From assembly GCA_934276635.1 (NCBI GenBank), contig CAKQTH010000013.1, positions 1-37,657 on the forward strand: 37,657 nt of DNA. The letters run 5' to 3'. Position 1 is the stretch's first letter. Each line of letters opens with the position of its first letter. Below the pieces are notes generated by a model. The model did not search any database, had not been told where the DNA came from, and saw only the letters and a program-made list of their open reading frames with translations. Position numbers and translations under genes: made by a program. Positions 7,933 through 16,770 of this stretch are shown in pieces. The DNA is from an uncultured Alphaproteobacteria bacterium. GTDB lineage: Bacteria > Pseudomonadota > Alphaproteobacteria > RF32 > CAG-239.

Positions 7933-8910
7933 ATGTCTGAAACAAAAGAAAAAATCATAAATCTGCAAAAATATATGGACAGCCGGATTATCGGCCAGAA
8001 AAACCTTGTTAAAAAGCTTTTGACTGGGCTTTTGGCCAGCGGGCATATTTTGGTGGAAGGCGCGCCGGGACTTGCCAAAACAAAAGCCATCAAAACCCTG
8101 TCGGAATGCATTGATGCAAAATATACCAGAATTCAGTTTACGCCTGATCTGCTTCCGTCAGACATTACCGGCAGCGATGTTTATATTGCCTCAAAGTCGG
8201 CTTTTGAATTTCATAAAGGACCGATTTTTGCAAACCTTTTGCTTGCAGATGAAATCAACCGTGCGCCGGCAAAAGTTCAATCCGCCCTGCTTGAGGCTAT
8301 GGCCGAAAATCAGGTCAGCGTCGGCGGAAGACAATATCCACTACCCGAACTGTTTATGGTTATGGCAACCCAAAACCCGATTGAACAGGAAGGGACATAC
8401 AATCTGCCTGAAGCTCAGCTCGACCGTTTTTTGATGTATGTCAAAATCGACCAGCCGGATATTGCTTCTGAACAAAAAATTCTAAAACTCGTCCGCGCCG
8501 AAGAAAAACATTTGCTTTCGCCGAACGCTGCGCCGCTTAACCGCCCGAAGCTTGAAATTTCGGATATTCTGGCGGCCAGAAAAGAAGTTTTGGATATGTA
8601 TATGAGCGAACAGGTGGAAAAATATCTGATTGAGTTTATTATGGCGACCAGAAACGCCGAAAAATATAATTCTCAGATGAAAAATATGATTGCATACGGA
8701 GCCAGCCCGCGCGCCACAATCGCTCTTGACAAATGCGCAAAAATCAACGCATGGCTCGAAAACCGCGACTATGTAACGCCTGAAGATATATATTCGGTTA
8801 TATACGATGTGCTGCGCCACCGCATTATTCTCAGCTTTGAAGCTCAGGCGGAAGGCTATACTTCTGACGACATTATCAGCGCTCTTATCAAACAAGTGCC
8901 GTTGCCGTAG
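7933..8910 (+). CDS. moxR: MoxR-family AAA+ ATPase
   Basis: 325-residue AAA+ protein. Walker A GAPGLAKT is at residues 43-50 and Walker B is LLLADEINRAP. MATQNPIEQEGTY, LPEAQLDRF and the ASPRATIALDK segment of the lid are all MoxR hallmarks. MoxR ATPases act as chaperones that help mature metallo- or envelope-associated complexes with von Willebrand-type partners. A TTG start at 7915 is possible, but the ATG at 7933 has TGGAG 7 nt upstream. A DUF58 gene follows after 13 bp, the standard pairing. Confidence 0.92.
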   Translation: MSETKEKIINLQKYMDSRIIGQKNLVKKLLTGLLASGHILVEGAPGLAKTKAIKTLSECIDAKYTRIQFTPDLLPSDITGSDVYIASKSAFEFHKGPIFANLLLADEINRAPAKVQSALLEAMAENQVSVGGRQYPLPELFMVMATQNPIEQEGTYNLPEAQLDRFLMYVKIDQPDIASEQKILKLVRAEEKHLLSPNAAPLNRPKLEISDILAARKEVLDMYMSEQVEKYLIEFIMATRNAEKYNSQMKNMIAYGASPRATIALDKCAKINAWLENRDYVTPEDIYSVIYDVLRHRIILSFEAQAEGYTSDDIISALIKQVPLP

Positions 8911-8923
8911 CCGGAGAAAAGCC

Positions 8924-9862
8924 ATGTCAGCTTTCAAAGGCATTGCGGAAAAACTTTTGAAAAAAAATCGGCCGAACGGAAAGGTTGTTGTCGGTATTGA
9001 TGACTTGGTCGGTATGCGCAAATATATCAAATATTTTCGTTCTTCAAAGTCAAAAACAAGCGCATCTTTGCTTTCCGGTGATGTAAAATCGGTTTTCAAA
9101 GGCCGCGGAATAGAGTTTGAAGAAGTCCGGCAATATGAAATCGGCGACGATGTCCGCGATATGGATTGGCGTGTGACCGCGCGCAAAGGCGAACCGTATA
9201 TCAAAGTTTTTCGAGAAGAAAGAGACCGCGAAATATATGTTTTGATTGATATGTCGGCAACCATGGTTTTTGGCACAAAAAACGAGTTTAAGTCGGTGTT
9301 TGCGGCCAAAACCGCCGCAATGCTCGGTTGGATTGCGCTTGAAAACAAAGACCGTTTCGGCTGCATAATCTATGACGGGACGCAAAGTTTTGTATTTAAG
9401 GCCAAAAGCGGCATCAAAAATCTTTTGGCGATTTTCAAAAAAATCAGCTCAGTTTCAGAAAATGTGCTGAAAAATTCGGCAATCGGAAATTTGAGTAAGC
9501 CGCTGAAGCTTTTGGAAAATACATTAAAAACCCGCGGCGATGTGTTTGTTTTGAGTGATTTTTTCAATTTTGATTCGGCAGTGCGTAACGCAATGTTTGC
9601 GGTCGGCAAAAAAAGCAAAAACCACATTTTGGATATTTCAGATGTTTTGGAACAAAATGCCCCGAAGGCCGGAGAATATCTCGCACAATACGAAAATAAC
9701 AAACTGACATTTAACACATATAACAAAGCATTTCGCGATGAATATGCCGCATATTTTGCCGAAAAAAAGAAAAAAATCAAAGATTTTGCGTCTTCTTCCG
9801 GCAGCTTTTATGCCGCTTTGAACAATTCTTCAGAAATATATCGGCAACTCAAATTGATTTAA
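8924..9862 (+). CDS. DUF58 domain protein (vWA-like), MoxR partner
   Basis: 312 residues. The DUF58 signature is seen as FEEVRQYEIGDDVRDMDWR at about 65-83, followed by ARKGEPYIKVFREERDRE. A vWA-like metal site D-M-S-A-T follows at 109-113. There are no membrane segments. An open frame extends upstream to 8807 inside moxR, but the ATG at 8924 with GGAG 8 nt upstream is the natural start. DUF58 proteins are encoded with MoxR ATPases and are thought to be their adaptors or substrates. The larger cluster (BatA/BatB or DUF4159 genes) usually found downstream is absent. Confidence 0.88.
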   Translation: MSAFKGIAEKLLKKNRPNGKVVVGIDDLVGMRKYIKYFRSSKSKTSASLLSGDVKSVFKGRGIEFEEVRQYEIGDDVRDMDWRVTARKGEPYIKVFREERDREIYVLIDMSATMVFGTKNEFKSVFAAKTAAMLGWIALENKDRFGCIIYDGTQSFVFKAKSGIKNLLAIFKKISSVSENVLKNSAIGNLSKPLKLLENTLKTRGDVFVLSDFFNFDSAVRNAMFAVGKKSKNHILDISDVLEQNAPKAGEYLAQYENNKLTFNTYNKAFRDEYAAYFAEKKKKIKDFASSSGSFYAALNNSSEIYRQLKLI

Positions 9863-9866
9863 GTTG

Positions 9867-9904
9867 TTGACATTAAAAAAATTAAGTGGTAGCTTTCAAG
9901 CTAC
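9867..9904 (+). promoter_or_regulatory. Promoter with overlapping perfect inverted repeat, before the TPR gene
   Basis: TTGACA (9867-9872) and TAGCTT (9890-9895) with a 17-bp spacer. A perfect 7-bp inverted repeat, GTAGCTT and AAGCTAC separated by 2 bp (9889-9904), covers the -10. It looks like an operator for a dimeric repressor, though it could also be a weak terminator of the DUF58 transcript. Confidence 0.45.
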
Positions 9905-9938
9905 AATTATTTTGTAACTATAGCGTGGAACAATAAAA

Positions 9939-10874
9939 ATGGTAAAAGCAACAGAAAATAATGCCTATAAAAGAGGGCAGGAATTACTTGATTCCGGAAT
10001 GTATAAAGACGCAATTGCGCAATTTGATTTAATATTGGCAGAACAGCCTAATTCTTGGAAAGCCTACAACAGCAAAGGCTTTGCCTATCAGCGTATGAGC
10101 CGCTACACAGACGCGGTCGAATGCTTTGATAAGGCTCTGAGTTTGAACCCGAAATCCGTAGAAGCAATGAACAACAAAGGCGTTACCTTGAGTATGCGCG
10201 GTTTGTATCGTGATGCAATCGAATGTTTCGACAAAGCGTTCGCTATGGATCCGACATCGCTCGAATCTCTGAACGGAAAAGCAATAGCTCTGCAACATAT
10301 GTTTATGTATAAAGAAGCTCTTGATGTGCTTGAAAAAGCTATCAAAATTGACAATAAACACGATCAGACCCTGCTCAGCATTGCCGTAACTTTGCAAAAA
10401 TTGAAACAATATGACCGTGCAATTTCTTTCTTTAAGAAGGTTTTGTCGGCCGACAAATATAATGTGAAGGCATGGAACGGAATCGGCGTTACATATCAGC
10501 TGATGGGCGACAATGAGTCCGCTCTCAAATGTTTTACAAAGATTTTGAGTACCAACCCGAATGAAATTCAGGCATGGCTCAGCATCGGTTTTGTATATCA
10601 AAAAATGATGAAGTTCAAAGACGCTCTCAAATGTTACAAAAAGGCGCACAAACTTGTCGGGGAAAGATATCACCACAAATTGTTTGACGGTATGGCATCT
10701 TGCTTAACAAAAATGTCAGAATTTGATCAGGCGATTGAAATTTATAAAGAAATTTTCCAGAGAGAAGAAGGCAAAAAGAAATGGGACGCCCAACGCTCGC
10801 TCAAATTTGTTAATAAGTTGAAACGCAAAAAAGCAACAGGAACGCTCAACGAGCTGAAACCTGCCGAAGAATAA
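9939..10874 (+). CDS. Tetratricopeptide-repeat protein
   Basis: 311 residues made of about eight TPR units of 34 residues. The recurring pattern is A-Y-x-x-K-G-x-A-Y/T then A-I/V-x-C-F-D-K-A-L/F then N-P, for example DAVECFDKALSLNPKS. There is no signal peptide or membrane segment, so it is a cytosolic scaffold for protein contacts. The tail is basic (KFVNKLKRKKA). The partner is unknown. It has its own promoter and terminator, so it is a single-gene unit beside moxR-DUF58. The ribosome site is weak. Confidence 0.85.
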   Translation: MVKATENNAYKRGQELLDSGMYKDAIAQFDLILAEQPNSWKAYNSKGFAYQRMSRYTDAVECFDKALSLNPKSVEAMNNKGVTLSMRGLYRDAIECFDKAFAMDPTSLESLNGKAIALQHMFMYKEALDVLEKAIKIDNKHDQTLLSIAVTLQKLKQYDRAISFFKKVLSADKYNVKAWNGIGVTYQLMGDNESALKCFTKILSTNPNEIQAWLSIGFVYQKMMKFKDALKCYKKAHKLVGERYHHKLFDGMASCLTKMSEFDQAIEIYKEIFQREEGKKKWDAQRSLKFVNKLKRKKATGTLNELKPAEE

Positions 10875-10876
10875 AA

Positions 10877-10909
10877 AAATAAAGCCCCGTAAATTACGGG
10901 GCTTTATTT
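10877..10909. terminator. Bidirectional terminator between the TPR gene and tyrS
   Basis: A perfect 14-bp stem (10877-10890 with 10896-10909) with a 5-nt loop and a GC-rich core CCCCGT/ACGGGG. AT flanks on both sides give a T-run in both directions. Confidence 0.95.
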
Positions 10910-10933
10910 TATTCGAATGAAATTTTGCGGTTT

Positions 10934-12181
10934 TTATTTGCGCAAAACACCAAACTTCTTTTTACCTTGTGCGATTTTTGCCTCTCCGTCAACAAAGTCT
11001 CCGGCCTGCAAAACATAGTTTTCATCACTGATAACATTTCCGTTGAGTTTCAGGCCGTTTTGTTTGATAAGACGGCGCGCTTCGCCTTTGCTTTGAACAA
11101 AGCCGATTTGCAAAAAGGCGTCTAAAATATTTGTGCCCTCGCCTGCCTGAATACTCGGAAGTTCGGCACCGGCGGCACCCATCTCAAAAGTTTTGACGGC
11201 CGTATCCTGCGCAGCCAGAGCCTCAGCCTCACCGCGGCAGACTTTTGTGGCTTCAAAAGCCAAAATTTTCTTAGCCTCATTAATTTCCTTATCTTTAAGA
11301 GCCTCCAAACGAACAATTTCATCAATTGGCAAATCGGTATAGATACGCAGGCATTTTCCGACTTCAGTATCTTCAATATTGCGAAAATATTGATAGTAGT
11401 TATAAGTCGGCAGCTTTTCTTCATTAATCCAAACCGCATTACCTTCTGATTTTCCCATTTTTTTGCCGGAAGAATCCGTGATAATCGGGCTGGTAAAGCC
11501 GAACAATTCAACATTGTGGCGGCGGCGTCCGAGCTCGGTGCCCGAGGTTATGTTGCCCCATTGGTCAGAACCTGCAATCTGCGCACGGCAGCCATATTTT
11601 TGGTACAATTCGCAAAAATCGTATCCCTGCAAAAGCATATAGTTAAATTCAAGGAACGACATCGGCTGTTCTCTATCCAAACGGCTTTTGACGCTTTCCA
11701 TCGTGAGCATTCTGTTTACGGAATAATATGTCCCGATATCGCGCAAAAAGTCAAGATAGCGAACATTTTCAAACCAGTCATAATTGTCAACCATCATAGC
11801 GTCGTTGCCGTTGTTGCCGAAGCGCAAAAACTTGCTGAAAGATTTTTTCAAGCCCTCGACATTGTGCTTTAAGGTTTGTTCGTCCAAAAACGGGCGGAGT
11901 TTATCTTTGCCGGAAGGATCGCCGATGCGGGCTGTTGCTCCGCCGACCAAAGTCAATGGTTTATGTCCGCATTTTTGAAACCAACGCATCATCATCAACG
12001 GCACTATATGCCCGACATGCAGGCTGTCTCCGGTCGGATCCGAACCCAAATATCCGACTGCAGGCTTTCCGCTTTTTTCGCACTCCGCAAGATAGGAATC
12101 AAAACCTTCTTCATTGGTGCATTGATTGTAAAAACCGCGTTCCTGCATAATATTTAAGAATTCAGATTTAAATTTTTTCAT
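10934..12181 (-). CDS. tyrS: Tyrosyl-tRNA synthetase
   Basis: 415-residue class I synthetase charging tRNA-Tyr. The HIGH-type motif is HVGH in GSDPTGDSLHVGH (about residues 43-57). The KMSKS-type motif is KMGKS. A C-terminal S4 RNA-binding domain carries EARRLIKQNGLKLNG. The frame extends to 12205, but AAGGA lies 8 nt before the ATG at 12181. It is divergent from anmK, a pairing seen in many alphaproteobacteria. Confidence 0.96.
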   Translation of the reverse strand: MKKFKSEFLNIMQERGFYNQCTNEEGFDSYLAECEKSGKPAVGYLGSDPTGDSLHVGHIVPLMMMRWFQKCGHKPLTLVGGATARIGDPSGKDKLRPFLDEQTLKHNVEGLKKSFSKFLRFGNNGNDAMMVDNYDWFENVRYLDFLRDIGTYYSVNRMLTMESVKSRLDREQPMSFLEFNYMLLQGYDFCELYQKYGCRAQIAGSDQWGNITSGTELGRRRHNVELFGFTSPIITDSSGKKMGKSEGNAVWINEEKLPTYNYYQYFRNIEDTEVGKCLRIYTDLPIDEIVRLEALKDKEINEAKKILAFEATKVCRGEAEALAAQDTAVKTFEMGAAGAELPSIQAGEGTNILDAFLQIGFVQSKGEARRLIKQNGLKLNGNVISDENYVLQAGDFVDGEAKIAQGKKKFGVLRK

Positions 12182-12263
12182 CGTTAATTTCCTTGTTATA
12201 ACCAAATATTAACGCATATTATCATATAAATTTGATATTGCAATATGTTGAGGTGATTTTTTT

Positions 12264-13373
12264 ATGGATACGATAAAAACTTTGAATGCACTCGGAATTA
12301 TGAGCGGAATTTCGCTTGACGGCGCTGAGTTTTCGCTGATTAAGACCGACGGAATTGATGTATATAAGCTGATTAAGAGTCGAAAGTTTTTGTATTCTGA
12401 AGATTTCCGCCGACAAATCAGGTCATTGCAAGGCATTGACAATTATGCACAATCGGAAGATTTTTCGCAAATCAACGAGATTTTCACCAACTTTATTATA
12501 GACACATTCAAAGAATTTGTTGATGATATTGATGAAAAAATCGATATTATCGGGTTTGAAGGCCACACAATTTCTTTTTGTCCGAAAGAAAGAAAAATCG
12601 TTCAACTGGGCAATGTGCAAAAAATTGCCGATGAGACAAACATCTCAATCGTCAGCGGATTTTCTCAAAGCGATATTCTGCTCGGCGGACGAGGAGCCCC
12701 TCTCGGCACGACATATTATGCCTCACTAGCGTCACAGATTGAAAAGCCTCTCGCTTTCATTAATATCGGCGGAACCGCAATGATAACATATATCGGCGCG
12801 CTCGGCGAGATGATTTCTTTTGATTGCGGCATCGGAAACTGCGTGATTGACAATTTTATGCGTAAACACGCCGGAGCAGATATGGATTATGACGGTAGAT
12901 GCGCCGCTGCCGGACATGTTGATGAAAAAATAGTGCAGAATATGCTGCAGGCGAAATTTTTGCACAAACAGCCGCCGAAAGCGTTTTGGACTCTCTCTAA
13001 TGACAAGTCGGAACATCTTGAAGGCCTTTCGATAGAAGACGGAGCGGCTACCGCCACCGATTTTGTTGCCGAGGCAATAAAAATGCAAATTTGCGAGTTT
13101 TTGCCGGAGATGCCGAAAAAAATTATCGTATGCGGCGGCGGAACCAACAACCCTACTCTTCTCCGCTTTTTGCGCCACAAACTGCCAGATGTGGAAATTG
13201 AGGCCTCAACCGCAAAAAATTTCGATTTTCAGACGACCGAAGCACAAGCCCGCGGATTTATTGCCGTACGCAGATTATACAATATGCCGGCGACCTATCC
13301 GTCAAGTACCGGCGTCTGCTATCCATCAATCAGCGGAACAATATATGAGCCGCAAAAAAAATCTATGAAATAA
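12264..13373 (+). CDS. anmK: Anhydro-N-acetylmuramic acid kinase
   Basis: 369 residues. The enzyme opens and phosphorylates 1,6-anhydro-MurNAc from recycled murein to MurNAc-6-phosphate. Visible family motifs: GIMSGISLDG (11-20), GGRGAPL (141-147), FINIGGTAMITY (165-176) and the catalytic-Asp region SFDCGIGN (Asp187). The CGGGTNNP segment near the C-terminus is also present. Two usually conserved positions differ: the GTSxDG loop reads GISLDG, and FDTGPGN reads FDCGIGN. SD GAGGTGA precedes the ATG. The 82-bp region shared with tyrS contains a 12-bp palindrome, ATATTGCAATAT (12235-12246). Confidence 0.9.
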   Translation: MDTIKTLNALGIMSGISLDGAEFSLIKTDGIDVYKLIKSRKFLYSEDFRRQIRSLQGIDNYAQSEDFSQINEIFTNFIIDTFKEFVDDIDEKIDIIGFEGHTISFCPKERKIVQLGNVQKIADETNISIVSGFSQSDILLGGRGAPLGTTYYASLASQIEKPLAFINIGGTAMITYIGALGEMISFDCGIGNCVIDNFMRKHAGADMDYDGRCAAAGHVDEKIVQNMLQAKFLHKQPPKAFWTLSNDKSEHLEGLSIEDGAATATDFVAEAIKMQICEFLPEMPKKIIVCGGGTNNPTLLRFLRHKLPDVEIEASTAKNFDFQTTEAQARGFIAVRRLYNMPATYPSSTGVCYPSISGTIYEPQKKSMK

Positions 13374-13376
13374 GAC

Positions 13377-13405
13377 TTGCAAAATATGCACTTTTCACAT
13401 ATAAG
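13377..13405 (+). promoter_or_regulatory. Promoter of nrdR-nusB-def-fmt
   Basis: TTGCAA (13377-13382) and TATAAG (13400-13405) with a 17-bp spacer, directly after the anmK stop and 41 bp before nrdR. Confidence 0.6.
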
Positions 13406-13446
13406 ATACTTTGTGTTTTAATGGGATAAAGTGTGGATATATCAAA

Positions 13447-13935
13447 ATGAAATGCCCTTTTTGCGGTTGTGAAGATACCATTGTCAAAGATTCGCGCAAT
13501 ACCGATGACAATTCTGCCGTGCGCAGACGGCGCGAATGCCCTGACTGCGGGTCGCGCTTTACAACTTTTGAGAGGGTTCAGCTGCGCGAGCTTGTTGTTA
13601 TCAAAAAAAATGGCGAAAAGATTTTGTTTGATAGAGACAAACTGGCAAAATCCATTGAAATTGCGGTGCGAAAACGCCCGATTTCACAAGAGAGGGTTGA
13701 CAAGATTGTAAATTCCATTCAGCGCAGGCTTGAAGCTTCCGGCGAAACGGAAATTCCGAGCGGAAAAATCGGAGAACTTGCGCTTGAGGCTTTGTCTTCA
13801 CTTGATGCAATCGCCTGTATCCGGTTTGCATCGGTTTATAAAGAGTTTAAAGAAATTAAAGATTTTGAAGAATTTGTCGCCAAAATCGCTCCGGCAGCAG
13901 ATTCTTGCGAACAGAAAAGGAAAGAAAATGACTAA
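13447..13935 (+). CDS. nrdR: Transcriptional repressor NrdR
   Basis: 162 residues. The N-terminal zinc ribbon is MKCPFCGCED and CPDCGSRFTTFE, with four Cys. It is followed by an ATP-cone domain (VVIKKNGEKILFDRDKLAKS). NrdR senses ATP/dATP and represses ribonucleotide reductase genes. The frame extends upstream to 13411, but the family always begins at MxCPxC. It overlaps nusB by 8 nt. The ribD-ribE-ribH genes that normally stand between nrdR and nusB in alphaproteobacteria are missing. Confidence 0.95.
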   Translation: MKCPFCGCEDTIVKDSRNTDDNSAVRRRRECPDCGSRFTTFERVQLRELVVIKKNGEKILFDRDKLAKSIEIAVRKRPISQERVDKIVNSIQRRLEASGETEIPSGKIGELALEALSSLDAIACIRFASVYKEFKEIKDFEEFVAKIAPAADSCEQKRKEND

Positions 13936-14431
13936 ATTTGTTTCAGAAAAAATAAAAATGAGATCTGGCGCCAGACTGGCCGCAGTCCAGGCTTCTTATA
14001 TGATAGAATTCGGACAGCTCAGCGTTGATGAAGTGGTAAAAGATTTTCTTGACGGTTCTGTCGGACGATATGTTATTGAAGAAACAGGATTTTCCGGTAA
14101 TGAAGAGCTGGTCGAAATCAACCAAATCGACAAGCAATATTTTGAAAATCTAGTTCGCGGCGTTCAAAAAAATAAAGAAGCCGTTGAAAAATCCATTGCC
14201 TCTTTTTTGAATGAAAAATGGTCTTTCGAGGCGATGAACGGAACCTTGCGCGCCCTGCTCCTTTGCGCCGCATACGAGCTTGCAAACACAACCGATGTCG
14301 ATGCAAAAGTTTTGATTCAGGAATATGTTGATTTGGCATATGCGTTCTTTACCAAAAACGAGCCGAAAATGGTAAACGCACTGCTCGACCAGATTGCCCA
14401 CAGCATCAGAGGAACAAATGACAAAGCTTAA
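13928..14431 (+). CDS. nusB: Transcription antitermination factor NusB
   Basis: 167-residue all-helical protein. GARLAAVQASYMIEF near the N-terminus and the C-terminal VDAKVLIQEYVDLAYAFF and KMVNALLDQIA are NusB hallmarks. NusB binds boxA RNA with NusE during rRNA antitermination. The long upstream part of the frame (from 13730) lies inside nrdR; the ATG at 13928 has AAAGGAAAG before it. Its 3' end overlaps def by 14 nt. Confidence 0.92.
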   Translation: MTKFVSEKIKMRSGARLAAVQASYMIEFGQLSVDEVVKDFLDGSVGRYVIEETGFSGNEELVEINQIDKQYFENLVRGVQKNKEAVEKSIASFLNEKWSFEAMNGTLRALLLCAAYELANTTDVDAKVLIQEYVDLAYAFFTKNEPKMVNALLDQIAHSIRGTNDKA

Positions 14432-14939
14432 AATATACGAATATCCCGATCCGGTTTTGAAAGAAAAAGCGCAAAAAGTCGGCAAAGTTGATGCCGATAT
14501 TTTGACCTTGCTTGATAATATGCTCGAAACCATGTATGAGGCAAACGGCGTCGGTCTGGCCGCTCCGCAAGTCGGGGTCTTAAAGCGTATGGTCGTGATT
14601 GATGTTGAACAGGACGAAAAAAGAAATCACACTAACCCGCTGTTTTTCATCAATCCGGAGATTGTTTGGCATTCTGAAGAAATGACAATCTGCGCCGAGG
14701 GCTGCCTTTCTATCCCCAAACAAAGCGCCGATGTTGAAAGATATGAGCAAGTCCGCGTAAAATATACAAATCGCGAAGGCAAAGAAGAGGAAATTACCGC
14801 AGACGGATTTTTGAGCATTGCTTTGCAGCACGAACTTGATCATCTGGACGGAATTTTATATATCGACCACATCAGCCGTCTGAAAAGAAATATGCTTTTG
14901 AAAAAGCTAAAAAAAATGAGAGAAGAAGAAAAGGAATAA
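14418..14939 (+). CDS. def: Peptide deformylase
   Basis: 173 residues with all three metal-site motifs: GVGLAAPQVG (44-53), EGCLSIP with Cys96 and QHELDHLDG with His138, Glu139 and His142. It removes the formyl group from nascent N-termini. Pairing with fmt six nt downstream puts addition and removal of the formyl group under one promoter. AGAGGA precedes the ATG at 14418. Confidence 0.97.
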   Translation: MTKLKIYEYPDPVLKEKAQKVGKVDADILTLLDNMLETMYEANGVGLAAPQVGVLKRMVVIDVEQDEKRNHTNPLFFINPEIVWHSEEMTICAEGCLSIPKQSADVERYEQVRVKYTNREGKEEEITADGFLSIALQHELDHLDGILYIDHISRLKRNMLLKKLKKMREEEKE

Positions 14940-14945
14940 CAAACC

Positions 14946-15854
14946 GTGAAAATTGTGTTTATGGGGACGCCGGACTTTGCGTTGTCGGCTTTGCAAAAAC
15001 TCTATGAAAAACATACGATTGTCTGCGTATACACAAAGGCGCCGAAAGAAGCCGGCCGCGGTCAACAGCTGCTAAAAACTCCCGTACACAAATTTGCCGA
15101 GGCTCATAATATTGAGGTCAGAACGCCAAAATCATTAAAATCTGCCGAAGAGCAAGAAAAATTTGCGGCTCTTGACGCGGATATATCGATTGTTGCGGCC
15201 TATGGTTTGATTTTGCCGAAAGCCGTAATTGAGGCTTTTCCGCACGGCTGCGTAAATATTCATGCGTCTTTGTTGCCCAAATGGCGCGGCGCTGCTCCGA
15301 TTCAAAGATGCATAGAAGCCGGAGATAAAGAATCCGGAATCACGATTATGAATGTTGTTGAAGCTCTCGATGCCGGAGATATTCTGCTGCAACAAGAAAC
15401 TCCGATTACAAGTGAGACAACAGGAGGAAGCCTGCACGACGATTTGGCAAATGTCGGAGCCGATTTAATTTTGCGGTATTTGGATAATATTTCTAAAATT
15501 GTTCCGCAAAAACAAGATGAAAGCAAGGTTTGCTATGCGGCAAAGCTGGACAAAGCGGAATCTCTGCTTGATTTTTCTAAAGATGCCGAAACACTGGAGC
15601 GCAAAATCAGAGCGTTTAATCCGTTTCCCTCAACATATTTCGAATATCACGGCGAAAGATTTAAGGTTTTGAAAGCCGATGTATGCAGTGGGAGCGGTCG
15701 ATGCGGCGAGATTTTAGATTCCGACGGCAAATTGGTCATAGCCTGCCAAACCGGCGCCATTAAGATTAAACAAATTCAGCGTCAGGGCAAAAAAGCAATG
15801 CCGACAGCCGACCTTCTCCGCGGATTTTCGTTTGAAAAAGGCGATATAATTTAG
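14946..15854 (+). CDS. fmt: Methionyl-tRNA formyltransferase
   Basis: 302 residues. It formylates initiator Met-tRNA from 10-formyl-THF. The N-terminal MGTPDFAL, catalytic NIHASLLPKWRGAAPI (Asn104, His106) and LDAGDIL are visible. A C-terminal OB-like domain (ERKIRAFNPFPSTYFE onward) follows. The start is GTG at 14946 with AAGGA in the def tail. Its TAG overlaps the convergent nfo stop by 3-4 nt, with no terminator between. Confidence 0.96.
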   Translation: MKIVFMGTPDFALSALQKLYEKHTIVCVYTKAPKEAGRGQQLLKTPVHKFAEAHNIEVRTPKSLKSAEEQEKFAALDADISIVAAYGLILPKAVIEAFPHGCVNIHASLLPKWRGAAPIQRCIEAGDKESGITIMNVVEALDAGDILLQQETPITSETTGGSLHDDLANVGADLILRYLDNISKIVPQKQDESKVCYAAKLDKAESLLDFSKDAETLERKIRAFNPFPSTYFEYHGERFKVLKADVCSGSGRCGEILDSDGKLVIACQTGAIKIKQIQRQGKKAMPTADLLRGFSFEKGDII

Positions 15855-16681
15855 CGATACGCATTGCGCAGCATTTTGATTTCTGCTGCATAGCCGTCAA
15901 GTTCGTTCGGAGTTTCAAGCACAAAAACCTTATCTCTCAGGTGCGGATTGTTGATAATGTTGATTATCGCATCTTTGCCGATTGTCCCCTGCCCGATTTT
16001 TTCGTGCCTGTCTTTGTGCGAGGCAAATTCGGTCATACTGTCGTTCAGGTGAATTGCCTTCAAATATTTCAGCCCGATAATTTGTTCAAAATCAGCCAAA
16101 ACCTTATCAAGCGAATGAACAATATCGTATCCGGCAGAATAAATGTGGCAGGTATCCATACATACGCCGATTTTGTCTTTCAGCTCTAACTTATTGATAA
16201 TGCGAGCAATTTCCTCAAATGTCGAGCCGATTTCAGATCCTTTGCCGGACATTGTTTCCAAAAGTACGGTCGTTGTCTGATTTTCTTTCAAAAGTTTGTT
16301 CAAAAGCTCTGCAATCAACTCTATTCCGGCGTCAACTCCGAGACCTGTGTGACTCCCGGGGTGAAAATTGTAATAATTATGGGGAATTTGCTCCATTTTG
16401 CGCATGTCGTCTTCCATAACGATATGAGCAAATTCGCGAGTTTTTTCATCAGCGGAACAAGGATTTAGAGTATACGGACAATGTGCGACAATCGGCGCAA
16501 AATTATGCTTCTTTGCAAAGTTCATAAAGTCGGTTATGTCGGAATCGTTCCATTCTTTTGAAGCCGAACCGCGCGGATTGCGGGTAAAAAACTGAAAAGT
16601 GTCCGCCCCGATAGACTCCGCAACTTTTCCCATATTCAAAAAACCTTTTGACGACGACAAATGACATCCGATATGCAGCAT
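15851..16681 (-). CDS. nfo: Endonuclease IV (AP endonuclease)
   Basis: 276 residues, TIM-barrel AP endonuclease for base-excision repair. All zinc ligand segments are seen: AHCPYTLN, NFHPGSH, LLETMSG, CMDTCHIYSAG, IHLNDS, HKDRHEKIGQG and VLETPNE. The start has a full AAGGAGG ribosome site. The promoter is probably a TATAAT at about 16702-16707 on the minus strand. Tail-to-tail overlap with fmt. Confidence 0.96.
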   Translation of the reverse strand: MLHIGCHLSSSKGFLNMGKVAESIGADTFQFFTRNPRGSASKEWNDSDITDFMNFAKKHNFAPIVAHCPYTLNPCSADEKTREFAHIVMEDDMRKMEQIPHNYYNFHPGSHTGLGVDAGIELIAELLNKLLKENQTTTVLLETMSGKGSEIGSTFEEIARIINKLELKDKIGVCMDTCHIYSAGYDIVHSLDKVLADFEQIIGLKYLKAIHLNDSMTEFASHKDRHEKIGQGTIGKDAIINIINNPHLRDKVFVLETPNELDGYAAEIKMLRNAYR

Positions 16682-16770
16682 ATTTTCCTCCTTCTTTCGG
16701 CTATATTATATTAATTTTTTTGCAATATTAAAGTTATTTTTGAAAATTGTTATTCTAATAAAAAAAGTTC

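Noticed and set aside
15845..15856. Terminator between fmt and nfo
   Set aside because: The two stop codons overlap (TTAG) and no hairpin with a T-run lies around the junction.
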